A stretch of DNA of 25,521 nucleotides from Circinella minor. Lineage: Eukaryota; Mucoromycota; Mucoromycetes; Mucorales; Lichtheimiaceae. The notes under the pieces are model-generated. The model had not been told where the DNA came from, searched no databases, and worked only from the letters and a program-made list of their open reading frames with translations. The stretch's first letter is position 1, and every line of letters begins with the position of its first letter. Below are positions 1 through 10,790 of this stretch, one piece after another. Location of the stretch: NCBI GenBank assembly GCA_016758965.1, contig JAEPRB010000399.1:1-25521 (forward strand), in the 5' to 3' direction. A program made the position numbers and the translations under genes.

Positions 1-3000
1 ATGCAAATGGAATACAATGAGGAGTAACTATGTGATGATTCGTGATGCATGTGGTCTTACTGGTGTGGGGGGAGAGCATCCAAACGTGAACTAGATTTAT
101 TATGATAAAGTTGGACAGATTTTGAAGCACTTGTTTTAAATTCAATTGTTGAATATCATTTACAATATCATATAATTCAGGTTGAATTGGATTTCCAGTC
201 ATTTCTATTGTACAATGATATCCACAAATTTGATCTTTTACTTCATTTTGTTGTTCCATAATTAACTAAAAAAAAGTTTTTTTTTAATGAGTTAAAGTTT
301 CACATTAACTAAATTCACATGGTGTAAAATATATATATATATATATACAAACACACCTGACATTGATGATTGTTGTTTAATAAATGTTGTTGCTGTCTTA
401 TAATCCAACTATCCGAAAATGTCATGGTTTCCAATCCTCGATAAATAACACCAAGATCTGATGAATTAAAAAAATGTTTAACCGTAAACATATGCTTATC
501 CATAGTATTGTTTTTATCCTTATCCTTGGTTTTATTATACAAATGACATAATTCTAATAAATTGGTTTCTTGTTGATTTTGTGGTTCCATAGTCATCCGT
601 AATACAAGATCATGACTTTCTATTCCCATGTACTGATTAAAAATTCGAGGTAACACATGGAATTCTTTTTTGTTATTCTTCTTTCTTCTTTTTTTTTGTT
701 GCGCCGCAGTCATGCAATAATTTCCATTTTTAGCCATTATGTTGTTGTCATGGAGAGTCGTTGTAGTAGGTTTACACCACATTTCTAAAGTATGAATTAA
801 TTGTCTTAAATCACTACCCATGGTTGCTACAAGATAAAATAAATCGGATGGATTTATCATATAACCTTCCTTGAAACATAAAAGCTGTAAATAAGGAATT
901 AAGGATTGTGTTGTTTGAGGAACAATTTCAATGGCTTTTTCTATTTTCATTGTGTCGAGAGGTACCATATCCGTATCTAAATCATATATATATATTTATC
1001 GAGTTAGATATAAATATATATATATAAAAAAAAGAGAGAGAATATATAGATATACTCAAATACTTTACCATTACAAGTCATAATAATAGGTCGTTTACTT
1101 TTTTGAACTAGTTCTAATACAGCCGTCCAAAATCCTTTATCTTCTTCATAAAGTATATCCACTTCTTCCAATAAGATTAAACTTTGTTTTGTAGGTACAA
1201 TTCTTTGTTGTTGTTCAGTGATTGATTCATTATCAATCGCATCAACATCCATATCTTCATCTTCTACTACTTCTTCTTCTTCTTCTCGTTCAGAAACCAT
1301 AAATGGATCTACAGAAGACTTGACGCGAGCAAAATGACTCATGATGGATGAACCCGCAGTCTTTTTTTGAATCGATGTTACAGTGCCACTTTTTGTTGTT
1401 GCTGTTGTTGTTGTGCGGCGCTTTTTGGTAAACATTGGATCTTCTTTCGAATCTTTTTCTTGTTGAATTCGTTTTTTCGATACCATCGTTGTTGTTAAAG
1501 TTTTTTGAAACATACTTGAAATATCTTTTTGATTGGATGGTAGTTGTTGCGATTGTACTTCTTGTTGTCCAACAAAATTGACTTGATGACTTTCTGTCAT
1601 CTCCCCCACCAATGCCATTAAATCTTTTCCAGCACGTCGCATACCAGGATGAATTTCAAATACTTCATATCCAACTTGATTTGCAGCTGTATAAATACTG
1701 GCTGTTTTCCCAACCCCATGAGGTCCAAATATAAGCATTAAATTTGAATTTACTTTTTTTTGAACTTGTTCTTTCACTTGTCGTCGTTGGGGTCGACTTC
1801 TTTTACGTGTTTCTTGTTCCATCATAAAATCAGAATCATTCTCGTCATCATCACTCTCTTGATCATTATCAGAGAATGATGGATAATCCCATTCATCCAT
1901 TTCTTCCCGTTGTTGTTGTCCATCCAAAGATAAATTTTCAAATGCTAATTCAGATGATGATTCCTTTTTTCCTTCTCGTCGTTGTCGTTTCTTTTGTAAT
2001 TTACTTTGTTCTTTATCTTGATGTTCTTGTGGTTGATATTCAAAAGAATGAGAATTTACTTTTAATTGTTGTAACCAATCCAGTAAATAATTATATGCAT
2101 GATGATCACCCAATAAATCAGTAACACAAATAGGTCGATGTTTTTCAGTCCATGGTAATTGATCTTTTTCTTTTTCTTGATCATCCTCACTTTCTGAACT
2201 GTCATTAGAATCATGCTCATCACCAAATAACGATGTATATAATGATTGACATGCTGGTATCTCTTTCCAATGACTCTCTGGATAAATACCATTCATTAAA
2301 TTTTCAATATCATCATGAGATAATAATTCAATTCCTTCTTTTTTCATGGTCGATCGTTGTTGTTTCTTTTTCGCAGATAACACTTCTTTTGTTTTACTAT
2401 TATCTCGAACTGCATATTGTTTATAATCATCCTTGTTATTATTTTTTTTGTCATTTTGCTCATCCTTTTTCAGCTGTTGTTGTTTTTCTTGTTGTCGTCG
2501 TGCTATAGCCATGGATTCAAAAAATGCTCGGCCTCGACTTTTTGCGATATCTTTGATATAAGTAGTAGATTTTTCACTGGTTTTGTTATGACTCTGTTTT
2601 AAATCCAACATGGTTATATCCATCGATGTTGATTCTTGTCGTTCTTCTTGTTGTCGAATATGTCCACCTTGATACATATTTTTATCTGGCCATAGAGCAG
2701 GACCTTTTTGCATATAGACTGGTTTTTCTTCTTGTTGTTGTTTATCTTTTTCAATTGTTACTGATAATGTACCATAAAAATCCAATCGAATTTGATCTTG
2801 TAACGATAATTTTCCTAATTCCTGTTGTTGTTGCTGTTGTTGTTCAATGATCATACGTTGTTGATCTTTTAATACTTGTTGATATCTTTCATAACGTTTA
2901 GCAGCTGAAGTAGAACTTTCAGGTGGATATTTTTTTAATGTTTCTTGTTGTTCTTTTTTTAATTGACGTAATTGGTGTTGTCTTGTTTTAATAAAATTAG

Positions 3001-3298
3001 AACCATTATAAAAGGAGTGTTTTTTCTTTTGAAACTTGTTACTGAAAGTAGTGGTAGGCGTTGGTTTTTTGTTTTCTTTTTGTTGTTGTTTGTGTTCCTC
3101 ATGAGTGAGTTCGTCTATCATATCATTATTCTCTTTCATATTATTATTGCTGTTATTAAGTTTCTTTCTTTTATTACTTGTAGTATTCATATTTTTTTTG
3201 TTATTATTGGTTTTATAAGTTGCTTTGTTGGGTTGCATTTTCATAAAGAAAGGATGCAATGTAGTGTTGGATTGAGATTGACTTGTATTGGCCGTCAT
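1..3298 (-). CDS. ATAD5/Elg1-family PCNA-unloading clamp-loader subunit (partial, 3 exons visible)
   Basis: Large subunit of the Elg1/ATAD5 RFC-like complex, a nuclear AAA+ ATPase that removes PCNA from DNA after replication. Exons read 3298-1069, 976-357 and 265 to the window edge. The ATG at 3298 opens an N-terminus with LHPFF at residues 14-18, then about 350 residues of Q/N/K-rich low complexity. Family signatures follow: PWTEKHRP near residue 382, Walker A GPHGVGKT at 525-532, an EVFEIHPGMRRAGKDL-like stretch soon after, a long charged insert, and Walker B LILLEEVD at 707-714, with EE in place of the canonical DE as in ATAD5. The chain continues across intron 1 as TCN-DTD-MVPLDT, then helices including SDLRQLIHTLEMW and a C-terminal GLETMTFSDSW. 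Exon 3 is open to position 1, but GTAAGA at 60-55 could be a further donor, so its end is uncertain. The C-terminus lies outside the window. Family call is strong; exon 3 is less sure. Confidence 0.88.
266..356 (-). other. Intron 2 of the ATAD5/Elg1-like gene
   Basis: 91-nt phase-0 intron. The donor is CAG|GTGTGT at 356 and the acceptor is a T-tract plus TAG ending at 266. It contains a TA microsatellite. The following exon opens TTA ATT ATG GAA CAA CAA and stays open to position 1. The acceptor is inferred from the pyrimidine tract. An earlier TTTAG in the same intron is possible. Confidence 0.68.
977..1068 (-). other. Intron 1 of the ATAD5/Elg1-like gene
   Basis: 92-nt phase-1 intron. On the minus strand it begins GTAAAG at 1068 and ends GATTTAG at 977, with a CTAAC branch-site match about 25 nt before the acceptor. 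Without it the reading frame runs into an AT-repeat and stops. Removing it joins TCN to DTDMVPLDT in the alignment expected of the family. Much of the intron is TATA microsatellite. Confidence 0.88.
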
Positions 3299-4044
3299 TC
3301 TTTTTTTTTTTTTTTGCGTATAAATATCTTTTCTTTTTTGAACGAAATGATTTATAATTGAATAAAGTTGATTTATCGTTAATGAAAAAAAGGAAAAGGG
3401 ATTATTTAGGGTATTATTGTGAAAAAAAAAAAGAAACGCGAATAAATTTAGTGGATATAAAACGCGAAGTTTTAAAAAGCGCGTTATGTTAGTTTAATTT
3501 TGCTGAGTGTTAATTCATTAATATAGTTTTATTCATTCGGTCCGGTTTGAAATATATTGATAGAGAATATTGTAGTAAAGTAGTCCTATAATTAATAATA
3601 CTAAAATAAATTACTTTTTTTTATGCAATTTAAAAGCTTATTAATTTTATATATCAATATCTGTTATGTTCTTCAGACGACCAGTATGAATTCATGTTCA
3701 AAAAATAGATTACGTAAGAATGGTTAACTTTTTCCTTTTTTATATGCAAAGTTATAAATTTTAGTAGTTAACACACAAAACATATATTCGGCTTACTGTA
3801 CTAATAAAATAAAACATAAACAATCCAAACGTATACATTTTTCATGACAAGATGATACAAAATGTAGCAGGAAAAAAAAGGTATGTTTTTGCTCATACGT
3901 ATTGATTTATATGGACAAAACCCAACATGTCAATCTATTTTATGGTAAGTCCGAGGGTTTGATAAACTCTAAAAGTAAAATTAAAAGGTCAATGCTCAAA
4001 CAAAATATTTATCAAAAAAATATCAATAGAAGAATAAAATAAAT
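3299..4044. promoter_or_regulatory. Upstream region of the ATAD5/Elg1-like gene; unique flank before the array
   Basis: No credible gene. The 190 bases next to the ATG hold a poly-T run (3301-3315) and three CGCG sites, described separately. From about 3500 to 4044 the DNA is AT-rich and I find no match to the repeated units that begin near 4045, so this is probably the single-copy boundary of the array. Confidence 0.55.
3436..3484 (-). promoter_or_regulatory. Cluster of three MBF/E2F-like CGCG sites
   Basis: ACGCGAA at 3436-3442 and 3462-3468 (TTCGCGT on the coding strand) and GCGCGT at 3479-3484 lie 138-186 bases upstream of the ATG at 3298. Such sites resemble the ACGCG core of MCB/MBF elements and the TTCGCG core of E2F sites, which drive G1/S expression of DNA-replication genes in fungi and animals. 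Three CGCG tetramers within 49 bases stand out in DNA this AT-rich. The binding factor is inferred. Confidence 0.5.
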
Positions 4045-5180
4045 GTACATAATCATACAAAGAGTATTAGAAAACTCTTGTACGTATTAAATTTCAGTAG
4101 ATTATGTAGAGTTTGAAGCAAGTGACTGTAGATAACAAAATTATTATTGCTATCACTGGACTTTTTTTTTCAATTTAAATCCGTATTTACTGGTAGTATG
4201 ATGACGAACGTTACATAGTGTATAGAACCCGGCCATATAAGAATCCTATTTACAGCTTTCCAATAGCTTCTAATGTCGTAATGTAATATTACTAGCTAGT
4301 AAATGTTAGGCATGTTTTTTTTATAAATTGAGTGAGAAATAAATACAAAATATTAAGAGTATCGATAATTATGTAATGAATCTGTTATCAGATCATTGGT
4401 AAAAACGACTACAGGAACACTTTAAATGCTTCCATGAAGTAACAAACAGAAACAAACACTCATGGGGCACGCATAACCAATCATCTATATATTTGTGTCT
4501 ATTATCCTCCTAATTTAAGAAAAAAATAGGGTCTTAACGTGAATAAAAAGTAAATTATATGGTAGCATATATACATCTATCCAACCATTTACTGCGTAAT
4601 AAGTATTTTTATTTTTGCACATATATTATTCTTGCACAGATTCAGGAACAGAAATGTTACAATTTTCAACTTTTTTATATTACTTGTTTTATATACTTTA
4701 TGAAATAGTTCTCTTTCTTTCTTTTTGCCTAGATATAAATGTCATTATTTCATTTTATATTTGCCCTATTATACTACTCTTATTCTTAAAATGTTTTTTT
4801 TCTTGGTTTCTATACAGTAACATGGTAATTATAAATAATACCATTCTAATGAGTTACTTATGATAACTATTACAAATAATAGATAATATATAATTGACGA
4901 CAGAAGATTCATTGCTATTTTTATTATTATATAAAATATAATACACACATCATCTGTCAATAAAATTACCACATAATGTTTCTTGGACACATTGTATCTT
5001 GCTTGGATAATTACTACATTTACTGTTAATAATTTTTATATGGTGACAAACATTAGTGTAATCGTAGGTATCTGATGGGTGAGTCTATGAATAGTAGCGT
5101 TAATTACAAGTACATCCCTTGTTACTGCTTGTATAATCAAGAATAAAGACACATCAATAAAATAAGTTTCCAAGCATCTT
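4045..5180 (+). repeat. S block, unit 1 (left end of the array)
   Basis: First copy of a spacer module that recurs near 8570, 12961, 18750 and 24459. It begins with TACATAATCATA. It contains landmarks shared by all or most copies: GAGTTTGAAGCAAG, TTTACTGGTAGTATGATG, ATTGGTAAAAACGACT and GACACGCATAACCAA (GGCACGCATAACCAA here). No gene is supported. An ATG-less open frame at 4615-4863 is not shared by the other copies and is rejected. Confidence 0.75.
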
Positions 5181-6255
5181 AATATTCCCTAAATATTAAA
5201 CTAATCTCTGTTATACTAATTTTCTTATAAAAATTATAGTACTAGTAGTAGCAGTGCAGTAAGTAAAATAAAATAAAATGATCGGTGATGTGCTATCAGA
5301 ATACCTTACGCTATATTACGTATAAGTATTATCATCTTGCATAAATCAAAACAATATGAGGTAGGTCACACAAGGAGCACCTTTTTGCTGCCTTTGTAAT
5401 GCACATTTTTCTGTAATGTACACAAGAAATTATACCTATTTGAGAATTTTAGGAGCAAAGTATACGCCGATGTTTTTCATTTCGAATATCCCCTGAAAAA
5501 TGTCAAACTACCATTTCAGCCATATGTCCGTATTACAGCTCAAAAATTTTATTGCTAGCTACTACTTTTTTTTTTCTTTTGAAATGTTATGTCTTAGTGT
5601 ATTAAAGTAGATTACAGCAATTGACTAGTATTAGCCATTTAATTATGCTGATCTTTTGGATGATACTTTTTTATTTCGTTTAAATACTGCGTACTAATAT
5701 AAAATGGCTATATTGTGTGATATAAAAGAAAGTGTCATTGTCGGTAAAGTCAAGTAAATAGTTATAATATTACGATAAATTAAAGTTATAAAATATTTGA
5801 AAACCAAAATGATGTATTAAAAAATATACTCTATGCTTTACAGGAGTGTTATATTTCTTCGATAGCGGCAAAGATAACAAAGTTAGAAAAGAGTTTGTCA
5901 TAACATACATCTGAATTTTATAGTTGTGGGAGAGGGATGTTCTGATGCAATTTGGAGAAACCGCTCTACTAATAATTAACAAGCATACACATAGTTTTAT
6001 CAATTTCCCTCCCCCCTGAGTTTTTACGTCGTCATGGGGTAAAGTAGATGATTGACAACCTATTCATTTCTTTTATCACCATGAATAGCAACAGCTAAAA
6101 TCATGATTATTTTTCTTCTAGCAATACAGAGTGCGTTTTTTAACACAAAAACGAGCTCGACGAAAAATGTTACAAGATCAATTAAAACTATAAACTGGGA
6201 AGTATTAGTAAGAATAGAAACGTCTTTTTTGTCAGTAATATCAAAGAATGCTTTC
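5181..6255 (-). repeat. M block, unit 1, inverted relative to units 2-4
   Basis: This stretch is the reverse complement of roughly 9730-10785. For example ATCGGTGATGTGCTATCAGAAT at 5281 pairs with the complement ending at 10692, and long stretches between about 5281 and 5760 are almost identical when flipped. The S block on its left and the P block on its right are in normal orientation, so only this module is inverted. A short non-homologous stretch, 6256-6375, lies at the right junction. No protein-coding gene is supported. Confidence 0.85.
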
Positions 6256-6750
6256 TTTGCTGAAACCAGGTAGTCAATAAAACTATTTGCGAAATATGAT
6301 ATTACCCACGCAGTATCTAATTAAACTTCTGAGAAAACGAATGTATAATATAAGCGATTACGTTGATAATGTAGTATAAATCAAAAGTAATACATAATAA
6401 TAGCATCATGCGGTTATAATACAAATAATATGTTGTTCAGAACATTTCTTGGGAACGAACAAAGACGTACATTTACTGGGGTAATACAAAAAAAAGTGAG
6501 AGAGTTAAGCATGATAAATATTCTATATCCTTTTTGCAATAATACGAGTATTTGAAAATCATGTTATACATTCAAATAAAACTCACTTTTTCGGTACGTC
6601 ACTAACAATTTTATAATATACACTAATATTTTAGTAACTATAGCTGAACTCCCCACTTGATACTTTTTTTTTAAAAAAAAAAACTCCATAGTTTCATAAT
6701 GTGGGCGTAATCAAAGTTCAATAGAGCTCTATAGAAAAAATAACTCCCAT

Positions 6751-6764
6751 CAAGTGCTAACTTG
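6751..6764. promoter_or_regulatory. Dyad CAAGT-N4-ACTTG upstream of gene 1
   Basis: A perfect 5-bp inverted repeat around the spacer GCTA. Equivalent dyads sit at 11154, 16913, 21379 and (altered) 22908. The spacer varies between copies while the arms stay fixed, which suggests a dimeric regulator site. Confidence 0.4.
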
Positions 6765-7219
6765 TTCTCTGAATATTATTATATACACTTAGTGTACCTA
6801 TGCATAATATATTTTTGTCCCTTTTAATGCTAATAATCGAGCTACAATAATTACTTATTCGTAGATTGATGGGCGTTACACGTTTTACACTGGGAATAGA
6901 AACAAGAAGATATCTTTATTCATTACGAAAGTGGTCTGAGAAGTAACATCATCAGATAAATATTAAAAGTGGACAAAGTTAATAATTGGTATATTCATTA
7001 CTGTCACTCGGAGTAGTCGTAGTATAAAATTGTGCATTCTTTATTTGAGTATCAATATTAAGTAACAAAATTGAACAGAATAATAGAGAAGTGTGATGAT
7101 CAACGATAACAGCTCCTGAAATGCAAACCCCCTTCCCTTTTTTCTTCTTCTATGTACAACAAAAATGAATGATCATTTTCAAAAATCTACTCCCATACTT
7201 CCAGACTTAAAAAAATCAA

Positions 7220-7228
7220 TATAAATAG
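7220..7228 (+). promoter_or_regulatory. TATA box, peptide gene 1
   Basis: TATAAATAG lies 58 bases before the ATG at 7278. The same TATAAATA element precedes each paralogue by 57-72 bases. Confidence 0.6.
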
Positions 7229-7277
7229 TAGACAAAAATCTAAGTAATATTCTTATCTTCAGTACATTTTATTTATT

Positions 7278-7499
7278 ATGCGCCATTTCACTTCCGTTGT
7301 TGCCTTCGTTAGTTTGGCTCTTTTTGCAATCTCTTCTGTATCAGCTACCGGTTCTGGTGATTTACAAGGTTCCTCTGAACAAAAAAGAGACGTCAATGCA
7401 GCTCCAGTAAAAAGAGAAACAGACGCTGAATACTGTGAAGCATGTAAGATGGCTCCGGATCCAGAGTGCATACCATTTTGCGCTAGCCTTGAGTATTAG
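7278..7499 (+). CDS. Secreted four-cysteine prepropeptide, paralogue 1
   Basis: 73 residues, intronless, ATG at 7278. Residues 1-23 form a signal peptide: MR-, a hydrophobic core VVAFVSLALFAISS, and probable cleavage after SVSA. Residues 24-37 are a propeptide ending EQKR, and 38-46 are the spacer DVNAAPVKR. Both KR pairs are Kex2/furin-type sites, so processing in the secretory pathway should free a 27-residue peptide (47-73). That peptide has C53, C56, C64 and C68 (C-x2-C-x7-C-x3-C), P60, and a net charge near -6. The 46-residue leader is almost identical in four further genes of the window, while the C-terminal peptide differs. Function unknown: effector, toxin-like peptide, signal or metal-binding peptide are all possible. 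Leader conservation and the Cys frame make the coding call secure; the family is not one I recognise. Confidence 0.87.
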   Translation: MRHFTSVVAFVSLALFAISSVSATGSGDLQGSSEQKRDVNAAPVKRETDAEYCEACKMAPDPECIPFCASLEY

Positions 7500-7706
7500 T
7501 CAAAACCCGCAAGTTCAAAAAACTTTGGTAAAAATAATCATGACGGCACCAAGATATCATGAATTATCAAGATTACAAAACGATCATTTCAATAATGGAC
7601 GTGAATGATATGATATATTATGATATATTACTCTTATTTTTTTTTTACTTTACTTTACTTCTATTTGTCTGTTCCTTTTGTAATTGTCGAATAATTTAAA
7701 TTAACA

Positions 7707-7712
7707 AATAAA
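7707..7712 (+). terminator. Probable poly(A) signal, gene 1
   Basis: AATAAA about 210 bases after the stop codon, in a block conserved after all paralogues. Copy 3 has AATAAT here. Confidence 0.4.
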
Positions 7713-7892
7713 TTATTTTGGTTTTACTCTATATCTTCTCTTCTTTATAACAATCAAAAAGAATAGATTTCAAAGCATAGCTTAATATATCACTATTTGG
7801 TTATTTATTATGGGATTTAGCTGTCATTTTAATTTTTGTTTTTCTTAAAAAAAATCATTATCTATAAAAGCAAAGCTTGTAGACAAGCAAGA

Positions 7893-7909
7893 AGCAGTTT
7901 AATACTGCT
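7893..7909 (+). repeat. Hairpin AGCAGT-TTAAT-ACTGCT
   Basis: A perfect 6-bp stem with a 5-base loop, about 390 bases after the gene 1 stop, preceded by a second stem GCTTGT-AG-ACAAGC (7875-7888). The first-named stem recurs at 12288, 18024, 22523 and 24069 with an identical TTAAT loop and changes that keep pairing if G-U is allowed. Confidence 0.45.
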
Positions 7910-8569
7910 ATGTGGGCACAGTTTTAGTCACTTATTGCCCGTTCTTTTTCTTGAAATAACAACACAAGGGCTCATTCAAAAACTACAGTATACAAGTTGT
8001 AAATATATAAGACCTTGAATAAAATACCCTACTTTCTAAATTATTAAATGTCATTTTTCGACCTGTATTTTTTCTTTATAATCATTAATTTATTGAAAAT
8101 GTTTAAAGGCAAGTCTCTTGGAAGTGACATTATGTAAATTAGATACTCTTACCACTACTCAAATGTACGCTCATTTATCAAAGCAAATTTTAATCTTCTT
8201 TTTTTTTCTTATCAAAGCTTTAGGTGAGAAAGAACAAATCACTGACTTTGGAATGAAAATTTTAAACTACAATAAGAAAACTTTACGAACGTGATCGTTT
8301 TGCTTGTGAGAAAAAAAAAGAATCTTGTTTTATTGAACTGTTCATAAAGAACAAAAAAACATTAATACATGTGTTGCTCTAAAGCAGAGCTGAACAGAAT
8401 ATCAATATCAATAAGATTAAACACCATTTAATTTAACATCAAAAGTGTTTATCCAATTACATGTTTAGAAATGCTACTGAAAAGAAAATGACTAGATGGG
8501 GCGCGCCATTTTTGAGTTGGCATCTTATTAACAGGGTAAATACCTCTAGTCAGCGCCTCTCCCAAAATA

Positions 8570-9690
8570 AAAATACATAATCATATAAAGAAAACTAGAA
8601 TTTCTGTCTTGAATTTTAATAGATTATATTGAGTTTGAAGCAAGCCGCAGTGAACTTCTTGATAGATAATAAGAAAAATGATATTTTTTATCATTGAGTT
8701 TTTTATTTTCGATTTGAATCCATTTATTTACTGGCAATATGATGGCACCTGTTACAGATTCTATACCTATATAAGAATTTTATTTACATCCTCTCAATAT
8801 GTCGTGATGTAATATCACCAATAAACGCTACAACATATGTTTTTTTTAAAAAAAATGATATGAGAGATTAATCCAGAACAAACGAGTACCAGTAATCACT
8901 GAATATATCTGTCGTTAGATTATTGGTAAAAAACGACTGTAGAAACACTATTTGCGTCTTTGAAGTAACAACAGAATTAAATACGTATTAGACACGCATA
9001 ACCAACTACTACCTATTTGTGTCTGATACTTTCTCAGATTAAAAAAAAAATACAGTTTAACATGGCTAGAAAGTATGTTATACATGGTAATCTATATACA
9101 AACTATCCAGCCGTTCAGCACTTAACTATTTAAATATTATACTTGTACGAATTAAAAATAAAATTGCAACGATATCCATATTTTATATTACTTTTACTTG
9201 TATACTTTATGAGAAACGTTTTCTTTTTTATAGTTTTCTATTTGATATAAACTTGACTCTTTTACATATTCGACGTATTATACTTTTCTTTGGAGAAATT
9301 TTTTATCGCTTACTTTCTATGTAATAACATGAGGACAACCATAAAATGAAATAAATGACACTGCCTTAATGAGTTACTTATGAAGACTACTATAGATCAT
9401 GGGTAATATATTTTTAAAAAGAGGTTTGATGCTACTGTTACTGTAAAGATTATAATATAACATGTCGCTCATTAATAAAAACAACGCATAGTGTTTCTCA
9501 GGCACGTGATGTCGCGAATATATCTTCCATTAATAATATTTATGTTGAGGAGACAACTACTAAGTAACAGTAGGTATCCGATGGGTGTGTCCGTATCAAT
9601 ATCCTTACGTACTTTTAAGTCGTTTCTTTACTATAATTAAGAATGAAACCAAATCAATGAAATAAATTTCCATATGTACTGTTTTAATGT
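8570..9690 (+). repeat. S block, unit 2
   Basis: Direct repeat of 4045-5180, starting at TACATAATCATATAAAG. Shared with units 3-5. No gene visible. Confidence 0.75.
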
Positions 9691-10790
9691 GTTTTTACTA
9701 TAATGGCTTAATATACACACTTTGGGTAAAAAGAAACTTTCTTTGGTACTACTGAAGGGGAGACGTTTTTATTGTTACTATTATTGTTCAGTTTATAGGT
9801 TTAATTGATCTTGTAACATTTTTCTTCGAGCTCATTTTTGTGTTAAAAAACGCACTCCGTATTGCTAGAAGAAAAATAGTCAAGATTTTAGCTGTTGCTA
9901 ATAATCATGGTGATAAAAGAAATGAATAGGTTGTCAATCATCCACTTTAATCCATGATGACGTTAAAACTCAGGAGGGAGTGGGATTGATAGAATCACTT
10001 TCATGCTTGTTAATTATTAGTAGAGCGGTTTCTCCAAATCGCATCAAAACATCCCTGTCTCACAGCTATAAAATTCAAATGTATGTTACGACTCGCTCTT
10101 TTCTAACTTTGATGTCTTTGCCACTGTCGAAGAAATATAACATTCCCTAGCATAGAGCGCTTTTTCTCTTTAATTTACCAAATATTCTAACTTTAATTTA
10201 TCGTAATATTATTACTATTTACTTGACTTTACCGACAATGACACTTTCTTTTATATCAAGCAATATAGCGACTTTATAGTGCGCAGTATTTAAACAAAAT
10301 AAAAAAGTATCATCCAAAAGATCAGCATAATTAAATGGCTAATACTAGTCAATTGCTGTAATCTACTTTAATACACTAAGACATAACATTTCAAAAGAAA
10401 AAAAAAAGTAGTAGCTAGCAATAAAATTTTTGAGCTGTAATACGGACATATGGCTGAAATGGTAGTTTGACATTTTTCAGGGGATATTCTAAATGAAAAA
10501 CATCGGCGTATACTTTGCTCCTAAAATTCTCAAATAGGTATAATTTCTTGTGTACATTACAGAAAAGTGTGCATTACAAAGGCAGCAAAAAGGTGCTCCT
10601 TGTGTGACCTACCTCATATTGTTTTGATTTATGCAAGATGATAATACTTATACGTAATATAGCGTAAGGTATTCTGATAGCACATCACCGATCACTTTAT
10701 TTTATTTTACTTACTTCACTGCTACTAGTAGTATAATTTCTATAAGAGAATTATATGACAAAGACAGTTTAATATTTATTATTAATCAAA
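9691..10790 (+). repeat. M block, unit 2
   Basis: Same orientation as in units 3 and 4, opposite to unit 1. Landmarks: GAAGGGGAGACG, AAAAACGCACTC, GGTTGTCAATCATC, ACTAGTCAATTGCTGTAATC, CATATGGCTGAAATGG, and TATTTTACTTACTTCACTGCTAC at its right end. An ATG-less open frame (about 9985-10149) is shared with units 1 and 4 but has no start codon and is broken in unit 3. It is not called a gene. Confidence 0.75.

Larger units (their letters stand above)
6376..7277 (+). promoter_or_regulatory. P block: upstream region of peptide gene 1
   Basis: Strongly conserved among all five peptide genes. Shared landmarks in order: TCAAAAGTAATAC, GAGTATTTGAAAATCATGTTA, a T-run followed by an A-run (6664-6683), GTGGGCGTAAT (6701), the dyad CAAGT-N4-ACTTG (6751-6764), CACTCGGAGTAG (7005), TATAAAATTGTGCATT and GAACAGAATAATAGAGAAGTG (about 7075), a C/T-rich patch near 7130 and a TATA box (7220). 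The conservation suggests all five genes are co-regulated. Confidence 0.7.
7500..8569 (+). repeat. D block: downstream module of unit 1
   Basis: Close to the region after gene 2 (11914-12960), with long almost-identical runs. It contains the likely 3' UTR (CAAGATTACAAAACGATCATT), a poly(A) signal at 7707, the AGCAGT hairpin at 7893, and an open frame around 8125-8294 shared with unit 2 but broken in units 3 and 5. No gene is supported beyond the peptide gene. Confidence 0.7.

Noticed and set aside
2062..2292. Second minus-strand frame inside ATAD5/Elg1-like exon 1
   Set aside because: Out-of-frame overlap with the main coding frame, without any recognisable motif.
1876..3361. Several plus-strand open frames opposite the ATAD5/Elg1-like exon 1
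   Set aside because: They consist of valine/leucine/phenylalanine runs created by reading the complement of CAA/AAC-rich Q/N codons. The minus-strand frame has clear AAA+ motifs.
4615..4863. 82-codon plus-strand frame in the S block
   Set aside because: Hydrophobic low-complexity translation of AT-rich DNA, with no equivalent in S blocks of other units.
5770..6003. Open frame shared by M blocks of units 1, 2 and 4 (CLLIIS.AVS.N.I...SLSH.YK)
   Set aside because: It starts with TTG or GTG rather than ATG, is disrupted in unit 3, and its similarity is no greater than that of surrounding noncoding DNA.
7168..7177. Palindrome AATGATCATT upstream of gene 1
   Set aside because: Lost or altered in all other copies, so probably not a shared regulatory site.
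7248..7261. Possible 5' UTR splice acceptor TTCTTATCTTCAG before gene 1
   Set aside because: The AG is absent in gene 4 (TTTTCTG) although the rest of the leader is conserved, so a conserved 5' UTR intron is unlikely.
7259..7471. Minus-strand open frames opposite the peptide genes (also 11661-11873, 17459-17650, 23437-23661)
   Set aside because: They are shadows of the conserved leader: the sense strand has the signal peptide, TATA box and Cys frame, and the antisense frame is lost in gene 4.
7278..7499. Fungal mating-pheromone precursor
   Set aside because: No C-terminal CaaX box and no tandem repeats of a short product. Four disulfide-type Cys and gene amplification with divergence do not fit known a- or alpha-factor precursors.
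7836..8018. 60-codon plus-strand frame in D block of unit 1
   Set aside because: It spans the poly-A/T tracts and the hairpin and breaks in other copies by indels.
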